Shown here: positions 38,715 through 46,964 of the stretch, piece by piece
Layout of the letters: every line of letters starts with the position of its first letter
How positions within the stretch are numbered: position 1 is the first letter of the stretch
Assembly: GCA_963827085.1 (NCBI GenBank)
Contig: CAWGZY010000005.1
Location: 372,001 to 436,000 of the forward strand
Direction: 5' to 3'
DNA: 64,000 bases
Source: JAGVPT01 sp963827085
GTDB lineage: Bacteria; Bacteroidota; Ignavibacteria; UBA10030; UBA8401
Program-made: the position numbers and the translations under genes
Notes under the pieces: model-generated
What the model saw: only the letters and a program-made list of their open reading frames with translations
Database searches by the model: none
Told to the model about the DNA's origin: nothing

Positions 38715-39932
38715 ATGGACACTTCAACACAAAGCTGGACAAATCCTTCTGTTCTCCAATGGGCAAGAGAGCGGTTTGGGCTCTCGTACGAGGAAGTGGA
38801 AAAGCAGTCTAAGCGGCTGGGCAACTCCTACACTCCCATTGAGTCGAGCCATCTCATGCAATGGGAATCTGGGTCGGCGCAACCGGAACTTGAACACCTT
38901 GAATCCCTGGCCGAGATCTATGTGTGTCCAGTCGGGTACTTTTTCCTCAAAGAGCCCCCGAAGGAGACACTGCCACTCAGCTTCCGCGGGCTATCACCTG
39001 AAAAACAAAACAAGCTCAAGCCGCTCTCGCAGCAGACCCTTCATCGGTTTTTGGATCTTGCCGATTGGACGAGCATGCTTATCGAAGAGGAAAAACTTGA
39101 GTGGAAAACAGCCATTCGTCATCAGCCGCAACTTAAAGGTGACATTAGTGAGATTGAAAGCCTCGTACAGCAAGAACGAAATAGACTTGGGTTCACGCCA
39201 GATGTCCGGAAGAATTGGGCTAGCGCGAACGAGGCGTTTATCTGGTGGCGAAGGCGAATCGAAGAACAGGGAATCTTTTGTTTCCAGATGAAGCTTGAGA
39301 CTGAGGATGTTCGTGGCGCCTCCATCTGGTTCGAATCGCGTTATCCATTCATTCTCGTCAATCATGAAGACATCGAGTCGGCGGCGGGCCGCATTTTCAC
39401 GCTCCTTCATGAATACGCACATATCATTTTGGGCGGGGATGGACTCGTGTGTGACTTCCGAGGCCTTCATCCGACTACAGGGCCTGAGACCTTTGCGAAT
39501 CGATTCGCGGCGCGTATGTTGTTATCATATGACGACCTTCGGAAAAGACTAAGTGAATTGCAGCAACTCGCTTTCAGCGACACGTGGTCCGATAACCTGC
39601 TAGACGAGATCCGAAAGACATTCGCGGTTAGCCGTGATGTTGTTGCTATTGCATTGCAGGAGATCAACCTCGCACCGGGTGACTTCTATAACAAAAAGCG
39701 TGCCTTGTGGGAGAAGAAAAAATTGTTTGGAAGAGGGGGCGGTGGTCGGCGACCTACAAACAACGAACTAAAGCTGAGAGAGCTTGGCTATTCTCTGACC
39801 GGGATACTCTCCAGGCGTGGCAAGGAAGCTTCCCTCCCCGTTGATGATGTCTCTTCCGTATTGGGAATGAAGATCGAGAAGGTTCCTGAGTTTCTAAGTT
39901 GGGCGCGACAAGAAGTTCATGCTGAAGGGTAA
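38715..39932 (+). CDS. XRE-type regulator fused to ImmA/IrrE metallopeptidase (antitoxin)
   Basis: 405 residues. The N-terminus carries an HTH related to XRE proteins (ARERFGLSYEEVEKQ ... QWESGSAQPELEHLESLAEIY, about 15-70). The centre holds the ImmA/IrrE zinc-peptidase motif HEYAH (His232) with a downstream glutamate in GPETFANRFAAR. The C-terminal part is helical. This COG2856-type protein directly precedes a PIN-like toxin gene (two bases between stop and start), a known toxin-antitoxin arrangement in which the HTH protein represses the operon and counters the toxin. Confidence 0.85.
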   Translation: MDTSTQSWTNPSVLQWARERFGLSYEEVEKQSKRLGNSYTPIESSHLMQWESGSAQPELEHLESLAEIYVCPVGYFFLKEPPKETLPLSFRGLSPEKQNKLKPLSQQTLHRFLDLADWTSMLIEEEKLEWKTAIRHQPQLKGDISEIESLVQQERNRLGFTPDVRKNWASANEAFIWWRRRIEEQGIFCFQMKLETEDVRGASIWFESRYPFILVNHEDIESAAGRIFTLLHEYAHIILGGDGLVCDFRGLHPTTGPETFANRFAARMLLSYDDLRKRLSELQQLAFSDTWSDNLLDEIRKTFAVSRDVVAIALQEINLAPGDFYNKKRALWEKKKLFGRGGGGRRPTNNELKLRELGYSLTGILSRRGKEASLPVDDVSSVLGMKIEKVPEFLSWARQEVHAEG

Positions 39933-39934
39933 GC

Positions 39935-40441
39935 ATGAGCTCAAGTCCGGCGTATATTTGTGATACAACTGCGTTGATCGACTTCTTTCAGCACTTTCCT
40001 GTTGAATTCAAGAGCCTTCGAAAACATGTTACCAAAGGCATTATCAAGATTCCGGAAGGTGTCTTCCGAGAGTTGAAGCGCAAAACGGATCGACTGTTCC
40101 AACAACTTGAGAAATGGGAACGAGAATATCAGGTTGTGCTACGTTTCAGGAGTGATCCTCGATTGCTGCCGGAGCTGTCAAGGATTGAACAGGCATACGG
40201 AGAGAAGATCTCAGTAGGTGGCAACGAGTATCCCGGTTTCTGGAAAAGCCCTGCGGGAAGGAAAGCCGCAGACGGTCAAGTTGTTGCGATAGGTGTCGTG
40301 TTAGGGCATATCGTTGTCTCCGATGACCGGGCAGTACGGTTGGCTTGTCTGCAGGAGAACGTTCAATGCATCGGTTGGACTGAATTTGCGCGACGATTCA
40401 GCAAAGGGGAGCTGGACGGACAAACGAGCCTCGAATTGTAA
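39935..40441 (+). CDS. PIN-like toxin (DUF4411 type)
   Basis: 168 residues. Conserved acidic residues of a PIN-domain RNase are visible: CDTTALIDFF at the start (Asp near residue 9), a central glutamate in VFRELKRK, and late acidic residues in AADGQVVAI and VSDDRAV. These would bind metal ions for RNA cleavage. It starts two bases after the ImmA/IrrE-type gene, giving a type II toxin-antitoxin module that may help hold the island in the chromosome. Confidence 0.8.
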   Translation: MSSSPAYICDTTALIDFFQHFPVEFKSLRKHVTKGIIKIPEGVFRELKRKTDRLFQQLEKWEREYQVVLRFRSDPRLLPELSRIEQAYGEKISVGGNEYPGFWKSPAGRKAADGQVVAIGVVLGHIVVSDDRAVRLACLQENVQCIGWTEFARRFSKGELDGQTSLEL

Positions 40442-40547
40442 ATTGACAAGACTGCGTCTAATGTTTCAAGTCGTCCATATATTATTGACATAGCTTAAAA
40501 GATGCAAGACAAGGTCAAGGCGGACGAGGGCCTCAAGAAAGTTGTGA

Positions 40548-40691
40548 ATGGCGAAAAAAACATATTCCAATGTGTGGTACGGGTTTGAGAAGATGCTCGG
40601 CGAGATAATGCTGGATTCTGTGACCGCAAAATTGGAACTCTACAAGATGCTCTCAGATGCCGAGATCAAAGCTGTCGCTGAGGATAGGTGA
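40548..40691 (+). pseudogene. short gene remnant
   Basis: A 47-codon frame (MAKKTYSNVWYGFEKMLG... AEIKAVAEDR). An overlapping frame just upstream reads DKVKADEGLKKVVNGE, as if both were parts of one longer protein broken by an indel. No function assigned. Confidence 0.35.
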
Positions 40692-40821
40692 TTCGAGGGA
40701 TGCTGAAACAAAAGGGAAATTTGACAAAAGTTACGCATATAGTTCATTAATTTCCTCAGTCACAATTAATACCATTTAAGATGCGGCCACTTGCATCAAG
40801 AATCCGAATAGGATCAAGTAA

Positions 40822-41343
40822 ATGGCAGAGCTCGTCTCCGATAAGGAATTGAAGCTACGGTCTAGGGTGCAGAGGAATATTACAGCCTTCAACAGGAGGA
40901 TGAATGCGATCGGAGTGAGATTGGTAGAAGGAGGATCACCGACCTGGGGTACAATAGCTAATATGAATGAAAAATACTTTCATAGTGCTTCGGATGATTT
41001 AACCGAGTTTATTACAAACTTAATGGCCAAAGATGAAATTACCAGAGAAGCTATTCTCAAAGAATTCCGACATATATTGGTAGGTATGTGCAGATACATG
41101 GAGAAGAAAGCAGGGGTCAAAAAAAAAGGCGGCGTAGATTCGGATACGGGGAATTGAAGACCAAATTGCGTGAGTACGCAAAGAATGAGCACCTTTTGCC
41201 AGGGCAGACCGTGACCTCTACAAAAATCGCAAAGCAAGACGATATTTTGAGAAAATCGGATTCAAAACGACAATTGGGAGCATTAGAGCTACTTTGAATC
41301 ATTTAGGATATTCGAATGAACGGCCCAAACAGAGGGACTGACA
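40822..41343 (+). pseudogene. small protein gene read across two frame changes
   Basis: Frame 1 (40822-41157, 111 residues) starts MAELVSDKELKLRSRVQRN. At a run of nine A residues (41117-41125) another frame takes over with coding character (KLREYAKNEHLLPGQTVTST), and near 41230 a third continues (ARRYFEKIGFKTTIGSIRA) to TGA at 41341-41343. The combined product would be about 170 residues. No family recognised. The first ORF may be functional alone; slippage at the A run is possible. Confidence 0.4.
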
Positions 41344-41391
41344 GAATTTCGTAACGTTACAAACGTTACAAGATGTATTTTCATTTACCTT

Positions 41392-41417
41392 AAGGCTCAT
41401 TAACATGAGCCTTTTTT
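41392..41417 (+). terminator. rho-independent terminator
   Basis: Perfect 9-bp stem AAGGCTCAT / ATGAGCCTT with a TAAC loop and a following T run (41412-41417). Confidence 0.85.
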
Positions 41418-41623
41418 CATTTCATGCCCTTCCCCTTACTTTCTTGACTGGCTTTGTATTAGAGTTCAAATGACCAGCAATGCTTTATGAGCTAGAAGTT
41501 GCTCGCGTATCACTAGTATCCCCGTATTCATGAGGAGTCCAAGAGTGAGACAGTTGACGGCAGGAAGAGCTGAAGAGTGAAAATGGGAGTTTTGCCACAA
41601 ACCGCGAAAAACAGGAGAACGGA

Positions 41624-42514
41624 ATGAGCTGCGATCTATATTTTCGACCACGATCAGGAAGTAGTAACCTAACAAAAGAGGCGTTCCACTCCTATTTCAG
41701 TAATCGCCTTTGGTTCAAGTGTTACGAAGATACCGCGTGGTACCGGAATGAAGATACCGACGTCTATTTCTATTTTAGCCTGAAGAAGGATGCTGACTCG
41801 GGACGAGCGGGAGAGATAGCGTCATTTAATGTCAATTATTTCCGACCCCATTTTTTCGCGACAGAAGCTTGCATAGAAGTTGAGGAATTTGTGAAAGCGT
41901 TTGACTTTGAAGCAGCGTCAGCTCTCGATGGACGGACGATGAGGGGGGGATTCGATAGAGATCTCTTTGTTGAAGAATGGGAGATCATGAATCTCGCAGG
42001 GTCCAAACTGTATATTGAAGAAACTAAATCGCAGCCCTTCAGTTTGCCCACAAAAGTGTTAGAAGAGGTGTGGCAGTGGAATTATTATCGATGGTCGCGC
42101 GTCTCTGAGAATCCTAATTTTTTCGTACCAAGGATATTCTTCGTGGAAGAGGAAGGAGTGTTACGTAGCTCTGTGACTTGGGGAAATTACATTTCGATTC
42201 TGTTACCAGAATGTGAGATTGTAACCCTTATTCAGATGAATCTCAAAACAAAAAATATTGCCGATCTCCGGAGAATTGACTGGGATGAGTTGAAGAAGCA
42301 TCTGTCGGGATTCGAGCGAAAATTTGACGGGCTACCTTACTACCGCTTAGAGTCTGAAAAGACAACATCATGGTCAAAAGCACCATTTCGGGATACAGAT
42401 TCCAAGCTGTCTCGTTTAACCTTGGTGGAATATGACAAAATACTTGACAAAGAGACTCTGAAGAGGAGCATGGATCCATCCACTCTTAAGATGGTGAAAA
42501 TATCTAATAATTAG
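41624..42514 (+). CDS. hypothetical protein
   Basis: 296 residues with a good ribosome site (AGGAG) and no signal peptide. It begins MSCDLYFRPRSGSS and is rich in aromatic residues with alternating strands (WYRNEDTDVYFYFSL, WQWNYYRWSRV). Its start resembles a group of uncharacterised cytoplasmic proteins, some near immunity or toxin genes, but I cannot name a family. It stands alone behind a terminator, so it has its own promoter and may be an independent cargo gene. Confidence 0.65.
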   Translation: MSCDLYFRPRSGSSNLTKEAFHSYFSNRLWFKCYEDTAWYRNEDTDVYFYFSLKKDADSGRAGEIASFNVNYFRPHFFATEACIEVEEFVKAFDFEAASALDGRTMRGGFDRDLFVEEWEIMNLAGSKLYIEETKSQPFSLPTKVLEEVWQWNYYRWSRVSENPNFFVPRIFFVEEEGVLRSSVTWGNYISILLPECEIVTLIQMNLKTKNIADLRRIDWDELKKHLSGFERKFDGLPYYRLESEKTTSWSKAPFRDTDSKLSRLTLVEYDKILDKETLKRSMDPSTLKMVKISNN

Positions 42515-42676
42515 GTTTGCGCTTGCCATTGCTATATCGATGACGCAAAGATTCAAGAAAACCGAAAGTTAGGAAATTGAATAATATTTGTTGAGGGGGC
42601 CCAAGAATCCCCGCCATTGGTGATGGCCGCACAAATAAGATGTATTCAACTAAACTAGGTCCGTTGGAGAATAAAG

Positions 42677-43255
42677 ATGCCACAAAAACGAAAAATAGCA
42701 ATTCGAAAGCTCAAAGAATTGTACGAACAAGATCTTACACAAGTTGAGATTGCAAAACGTCTCGGCGTGAGCCCGGCGGCGGTTTCATTAGCCCTTAAGA
42801 GAGCTGGATTTACAAGCGTAGAATCAAGAATAAAACAAGGGATTACATTTAAAGTATCAAAAGAAATCGCGCAAGGGGCTGGTGAAGCGAAGAAAAAAGA
42901 TTGGGACATAATGAGCGGTCTTACTCAAATGATTTCGGAAGCGAACATAATTTACGAAACAGTTAAAGGTCAAATGCAAAATAGAAGGCTAACAGACCGC
43001 TCGATCCGTCGTTTTGTACGGGCACAAAAGCTTGTTGAAAAAAGTATCTTTTCATATCTCAGGTATCAGCAAACTCACCAGAGGACACTGAATCTTCAAA
43101 ATCTCTCCGCCGCAATATGTGAATTCTTCCCGACTTTGAAGTCCGAAGAAAGAAAGAGGTTCCATGAAATTCTACAAAAACATGGAATATTTATTTCCAC
43201 ACATGAATTCACCAGTCATGGAACGGAAAGTGTCAGCCAAGTCAAGAAACCCTGA
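42677..43255 (+). CDS. helix-turn-helix DNA-binding protein
   Basis: 192 residues. The N-terminus holds a clear HTH (LYEQDLTQVEIAKRLGVSPA, then AVSLALKRAG), of the type used by sigma-region-4-like and Helix-turn-helix_23 domains. The middle and C-terminus are helical and basic (RRLTDRSIRRFVRAQKLVEK). Near the element's right end and the second recombinase, it could be a directionality factor or regulator; this is inference. Confidence 0.65.
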   Translation: MPQKRKIAIRKLKELYEQDLTQVEIAKRLGVSPAAVSLALKRAGFTSVESRIKQGITFKVSKEIAQGAGEAKKKDWDIMSGLTQMISEANIIYETVKGQMQNRRLTDRSIRRFVRAQKLVEKSIFSYLRYQQTHQRTLNLQNLSAAICEFFPTLKSEERKRFHEILQKHGIFISTHEFTSHGTESVSQVKKP

Positions 43256-43483
43256 AAAACTCCAGGAGTTGAAGATTATTAGGCACCCAGGGGCTACTAA
43301 GGCTTCTTAATAGCGCAAGATTTCGGGAGAGGTGAAGGAGTGCTATTGCCATATATAGAGTGAAAGTAAATATTGCTTAATTTTTGAACGAAAAAGTGCT
43401 TTTCGGTGAAAGTGGATCAACAATTAATCAACTGAACGGGGGGATGGAGCAAATTGTAACACAGAGGGATTGCATTAGTCAAT

Positions 43484-44746
43484 ATGAATTTTAGCATTCT
43501 AATACCAGAAGATCTATTGTTGGAACCTCGGCTCCTCCAGGTTTACTGTTACTTGTTGAGGTTGGTTTGTAATGAGCCTTCGAAAGTTCGAAAAGACGGA
43601 GTTATGGTGGAATTAAAGAGGCTGGAAGTCGCAGTCTTGGAACGAGACATCACCCACGACCTTGCCTTACCGCTTAGCGATATAGAATTGCTATTAAACA
43701 AATTGGTCGAAGTAGACCGAATCATCATTGACAGAAAGGATGGCCTTATGAAAATACGATTCATGAAATTGCTCTTCCCTCGATCGAGCGGCAATTCAAC
43801 CGAACCAGACGTGCGAGACGTCAGCGACTATTGGCTGGACGACTTCAAAGCCGACTACCTGGAATACGTCCAGACGAATCTTTCGAAGAAGTCGCTTGAC
43901 AATGCAAAAAGGGTAATGAAATTGTTCAGCACTTTTGTTGGGAAGAAGAAGAAGATGAGTGACATTACTTCGTCACATGCGGAAGAGTACAAGCAAATGA
44001 GAAAAGCTCAAAAGCCCCAGGTCTCAGATGCTACAATAAACATGGATATTAGAACTCTTAAAGCTGCGTTCCAATATGCAGCGGATGCGGGGAAAATTCA
44101 TGAAAATACATTGCGCGCTGTGAAGCAAATTCGTTGCCCTCGAAAGCAGATGGCAACCCTGAGCCATACAGAGTTCAAACATTTGACTGATCAAATCAAA
44201 GAACGGTGGCTTTTGGACATCATAAGGTTAGATGTGAATACGGGTCTCCGGAGAGGGGAAATAACGAATCTCAAGTGGAAGGATGTTGATCTGGCGAACA
44301 AACGCATGTTGATTCAATCATCGCCAGGGTACCAAGTGAAGCATGGAAAGCTCCGCCAAGTCCCTCTCAATAAGGCGGCAATGGCAATCGTCAAGAAACA
44401 AAACAAGGAGTCAGAGTGGGTGTTCTCAGATAAGGATGGGAAAAAGTACGTTGATGAATTCGTTTCTAAGAAGTTCAAAGGGTATGTTAGGCTTTGCAAG
44501 CTCTCGGAGGAGCTGCATTTTCATTCTCTCCGGGCGACCTTTGCTACCTGGGCAATTGCAGCGGGGATGCCGATCTATGCAGTGAAAGTAATTCTTGGTC
44601 ACGCGTCAGTGAAAACAACCGAACCCTATGCAGCATATGAAATGGACGCACTGCAAAAAGAAGTTGAGAAAATTGTCATCCTTGAAGACAAAGAAGAAGG
44701 GGCCTTCAAAGCACCGCTGAGGCTGGTGGGCAGGAAACGATCTTAG
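43484..44746 (+). CDS. tyrosine recombinase with N-terminal winged-helix-like extension (right end)
   Basis: 420 residues. About 1-105 form an extra domain (MNFSILIPEDLLLEPRLLQV, then LPLSDIELLLNKLVEVDRI) that resembles the winged helix of phage replication initiators. Then comes a core-binding domain (about 115-215) and a catalytic domain with R256 (TGLRRGE), H347 and R350 (HSLRATF), H373 (LGHAS) and the likely nucleophile Y382 (EPYAAYE). All core residues are present. It reads toward the tRNA-Asp, ending 157 bases before attR. Its role next to the left-end integrase is unknown. Confidence 0.85.
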   Translation: MNFSILIPEDLLLEPRLLQVYCYLLRLVCNEPSKVRKDGVMVELKRLEVAVLERDITHDLALPLSDIELLLNKLVEVDRIIIDRKDGLMKIRFMKLLFPRSSGNSTEPDVRDVSDYWLDDFKADYLEYVQTNLSKKSLDNAKRVMKLFSTFVGKKKKMSDITSSHAEEYKQMRKAQKPQVSDATINMDIRTLKAAFQYAADAGKIHENTLRAVKQIRCPRKQMATLSHTEFKHLTDQIKERWLLDIIRLDVNTGLRRGEITNLKWKDVDLANKRMLIQSSPGYQVKHGKLRQVPLNKAAMAIVKKQNKESEWVFSDKDGKKYVDEFVSKKFKGYVRLCKLSEELHFHSLRATFATWAIAAGMPIYAVKVILGHASVKTTEPYAAYEMDALQKEVEKIVILEDKEEGAFKAPLRLVGRKRS

Positions 44747-44762
44747 GAGAATGAAAATGTTA

Positions 44763-44791
44763 TTGCACAACGCAAACAATTTTCTTATATT
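44763..44791 (+). promoter_or_regulatory. promoter of the intact tRNA-Asp, carried by the island
   Basis: TTGCAC (44763-44768), 17-base spacer, TATATT (44786-44791), nearly identical to the left promoter at 14533-14561. Since it lies inside the 44-bp-bounded element, the island supplies both the promoter and the tRNA 5' half that rebuild the gene after integration. Confidence 0.7.
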
Positions 44792-44811
44792 GATTTCGAA
44801 GGCTTTGGAAG

Positions 44812-44835
44812 CTTCTAACACTTCTTCTAACACTT
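44812..44835 (+). repeat. tandem putative arm-type sites, right end
   Basis: Two adjacent perfect copies of CTTCTAACACTT (44812-44823 and 44824-44835), 68 bases inside attR; a third copy lies inside the left end (14742-14753), in the same orientation. Confidence 0.55.
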
Positions 44836-44902
44836 TTGGGGTTAGAGGAGAGAGCAAAAACGCTGAATGGTGTCAGAAATGCTGAAAAGTCTAAGAAATA
44901 TG

Positions 44903-44946
44903 CACGGGGTCGTAGCTCAGTTTGGTTAGAGCGCCTGCCTGTCACG
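44903..44946 (+). repeat. attR: 44-bp direct repeat
   Basis: Identical to 14624-14667. It includes the tRNA-Asp 5' half up to the first base of the 3' anticodon stem; crossover took place somewhere within it. Confidence 0.92.
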
Positions 44947-44980
44947 CAGGAAGTCGCGAGTTCGAGTCTCGTCGGCCCCG
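44906..44980 (+). tRNA. trnD: tRNA-Asp (anticodon GUC)
   Basis: A complete cloverleaf: acceptor GGGGTCG/CGGCCCC with discriminator G, D arm GCTC..GAGC, anticodon stem CCTGC/GCAGG with loop CTGTCAC (anticodon GTC at its centre), and T arm GCGAG/CTCGT with loop TTCGAGT. CCA is not encoded. The 5' half comes from the integrated element and the 3' half from the chromosome. Confidence 0.97.
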
Positions 44981-44993
44981 CTCCGAAAACACA

Positions 44994-45128
44994 CAAGGTT
45001 AGCGCTTTTTGCTAACCTTGATGTGTTTTCAGGACCCCGCCGTTTTTTGGCGGGGTCGGGTTGTCGCAAGGTTAGCGTTCTTTGCTAACCTTGATGTGTT
45101 TTCAGGACCCCGCCGTTTTCTGGCGGGG
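44994..45128 (+). repeat. tandem duplication of two hairpins downstream of tRNA-Asp
   Basis: Two copies of a 62-bp block (44994-45055, 45067-45128; offset 73 bp, about three mismatches). Each holds AAGGTTAGC..GCTAACCTT and CCCCGCC..GGCGGGG stems. They probably end tRNA transcription, although no T run follows directly. Confidence 0.85.
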
Positions 45129-45252
45129 AAAGAATATCCCCAGACCTCTTTTGAACATAATGCCTCACGAAGTGGGGCATTTTCATTCTGTAATTGCCCT
45201 GAGACGTTTCACCCTTGTCCCGCCGAGCTACGCGAGGCGGGATCGGTCCCGC

Positions 45253-45283
45253 AAAAAAATCCTCCCCAGAGGAGGATTTTTTG
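45253..45283. terminator. bidirectional rho-independent terminator
   Basis: A-run, 7-bp stem ATCCTCC/GGAGGAT with 5-base loop, T-run: it can work on either strand. It isolates the tRNA from the GIY-YIG gene. Confidence 0.85.
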
Positions 45284-45310
45284 TTTTGTGGGATGGAGGA
45301 CAGGTAAGGG

Positions 45311-45685
45311 ATGCCGATTGTGTATTTTGTATACATTCTCAAGAGTGAGCGAGACGGATCGTACTACACCGGTTCGGCAGAAAACGCCTTGATCCGTTTG
45401 ATTCGGCATAATGCAGGGTGGAGTCGTTCGACGAAAGGGAAGCGACCTTGGAGAATTGTCCATACGGAGACTTACTCGACAAAGAAGGAGGCATTGAGGC
45501 GTGAGCATGAGATAAAACGAATTGTGATGCTCTCCTGCCGACAGGCGAGTCATAACATCACTTTTCAATCGGGCGGCACTTTTTTCCCCTGCCTATTGCA
45601 TTTTGAGAAAAAGATTCATAAGTATTCGACGCCGAGCGATTCCGGGAGGGAGCTAGTCTCGAGTCGAGCATCATTTGCAGAATGA
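45311..45685 (+). CDS. GIY-YIG nuclease family protein
   Basis: 124 residues of the UvrC-N-like small GIY-YIG group. YVYILKS and YYTGSAENA form the two signature strands, RLIRHNAG and RPWRIVHTETY follow, with ALRREHEIKR carrying the expected glutamate. After residue 78 the tail (LSCRQASHNITFQ...) is unlike the family's usual end, so a late frameshift or a replaced C-terminus is likely. Nuclease activity is unproven for this group. Confidence 0.75.
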   Translation: MPIVYFVYILKSERDGSYYTGSAENALIRLIRHNAGWSRSTKGKRPWRIVHTETYSTKKEALRREHEIKRIVMLSCRQASHNITFQSGGTFFPCLLHFEKKIHKYSTPSDSGRELVSSRASFAE

Positions 45686-45766
45686 AAACGTCCGGTTGCG
45701 CGACGAGGTTCTTGAATCTTCACCGAAATAGTTCTATGATCACAAAGCATTTACCAATAAAAAACA

Positions 45767-45782
45767 ATTGTACCGATTCAAT
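45767..45782. promoter_or_regulatory. LacI-type operator candidate before the epimerase gene
   Basis: ATTGTACCGATTCAAT lies directly before the start codon at 45783. It matches the 49,040 site (ATTGAAACGGTTCAAT) at 13 of 16 positions and has the CG centre of LacI-family operators. Confidence 0.6.
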
Positions 45783-46949
45783 ATGATAAAAAATTTCTAC
45801 AGAGGTCAGATTCCAAAAGCGTATTTGGTCATTTTGTTCGGTTTTTTGCCCACTATAGCAACGGGGCTTCTCTCAGCCCAAGGAAGATTTCCAATGATAG
45901 AAAAAACTCTATTTGGCAAGCTCAGTGATGGCCGCGAAGTGTTCAAATATTCGTTAAGAAATAACGAAGGGATGCGAGTCGAGATTATCAATTATGGGGC
46001 GATCGTAACAAATCTTTACGTGAAGGATCGAAATGGAAACTTCGCCGATGTTGTCTTGGGCTACGATTCTCTTCAGGGATACATCAACGACAAATCCTAT
46101 TTTGGCGCGATAGTCGGTCGCTATGGCAATCGGATTGCCAAAGGAAAATTTTTGTTGGATGGGAAGGAGTATCGGCTAGCGTTGAACGACGGCAAGAATC
46201 ATTTGCATGGCGGCATCAAAGGATTCAATAAAGTTCTTTGGACTGCCGAACCTGTGGAGGAGGAGGGTAAAGCATCTCTGAAACTGACATACACCAGCCC
46301 GGACGGAGAAGAAGGATACCCGGGCACCGTGACGATCACTGTAAAGTATACTCTAACAAAGGAGAATGCGCTCGAGATCCGATACGAAGGGAAGACTAAT
46401 AAACCGACGATTCTCAATCCAACACACCATTCATATTTCAACCTGACGGGATCATTGACAAAGAAGATTCTTGATCATCAGATCATGATCTTCGCTGACT
46501 CTATTACTCCGATCGGGAGTGGATTGATTACGGTCGGAAATTTTGCCAGCGTAGCGAATACGCCGATGGATTTTCGCACGTTGACCAGGATCGGCGCGCA
46601 TATCGGCGTTCACGATGAGCAGCTGTTGCTCGCTAAAGGCTACGACCACAATTGGGTGCTGAGGGACTACAATAAGCAGATGCGCAAGGCTGCTGAGGTC
46701 TATGAGCCTACGACCGGGCGCGTGCTGACGCTCTTCACCGATCAACCGGGACTTCAATTCTACTCCGGCAATTTTCTTGACGGAACGGCAAAAGGAAAAA
46801 ATGGAGTCGCTTATCAGTTCAGAACCGGCTTCTGCCTCGAAGCACAATGCTACCCCGACTCACCGAACAAATCCAATTTTCCTTCTGCTGTCCTGAGGCC
46901 GGGTGACGTTTACCGGCAAATCACTGTTTATCAATTCTCAACAAAATAA
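45783..46949 (+). CDS. galM: aldose 1-epimerase (mutarotase), exported
   Basis: 388 residues. A signal peptide (about 1-32, AYLVILFGFLPTIATGLL) predicts export. Family motifs: NYGAIVTNLYVKD, GRYGNRIAKG, the catalytic histidine in NPTHHSYFNLTG, GYDHNWVL and the catalytic glutamate in FCLEAQCYPDSPN. It interconverts alpha and beta anomers of sugars such as glucose, galactose or xylose. It has no good ribosome site; start ATG 45783 was chosen for the signal peptide. A sugar symporter remnant follows 15 bases after its stop, and a putative LacI operator abuts its start, tying it to the xylan locus. Confidence 0.87.
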   Translation: MIKNFYRGQIPKAYLVILFGFLPTIATGLLSAQGRFPMIEKTLFGKLSDGREVFKYSLRNNEGMRVEIINYGAIVTNLYVKDRNGNFADVVLGYDSLQGYINDKSYFGAIVGRYGNRIAKGKFLLDGKEYRLALNDGKNHLHGGIKGFNKVLWTAEPVEEEGKASLKLTYTSPDGEEGYPGTVTITVKYTLTKENALEIRYEGKTNKPTILNPTHHSYFNLTGSLTKKILDHQIMIFADSITPIGSGLITVGNFASVANTPMDFRTLTRIGAHIGVHDEQLLLAKGYDHNWVLRDYNKQMRKAAEVYEPTTGRVLTLFTDQPGLQFYSGNFLDGTAKGKNGVAYQFRTGFCLEAQCYPDSPNKSNFPSAVLRPGDVYRQITVYQFSTK

Positions 46950-46964
46950 TACGAGAGTCTGCAT

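Larger units (their letters stand above)
14624..44946. mobile_element. 30.3-kb integrative element in tRNA-Asp(GUC) carrying a defence island
   Basis: Bounded by perfect 44-bp direct repeats of the tRNA-Asp 5' half, offset 30,279 bp. A tyrosine recombinase gene lies next to each end (14815 and 43484). Cargo: Fic protein, decayed Mu-like head genes, several nuclease-helicase-methylase defence genes, and a toxin-antitoxin pair. No conjugation, packaging or replication genes were recognised, so it is more likely a non-autonomous genomic island than a conjugative element. Confidence 0.88.
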
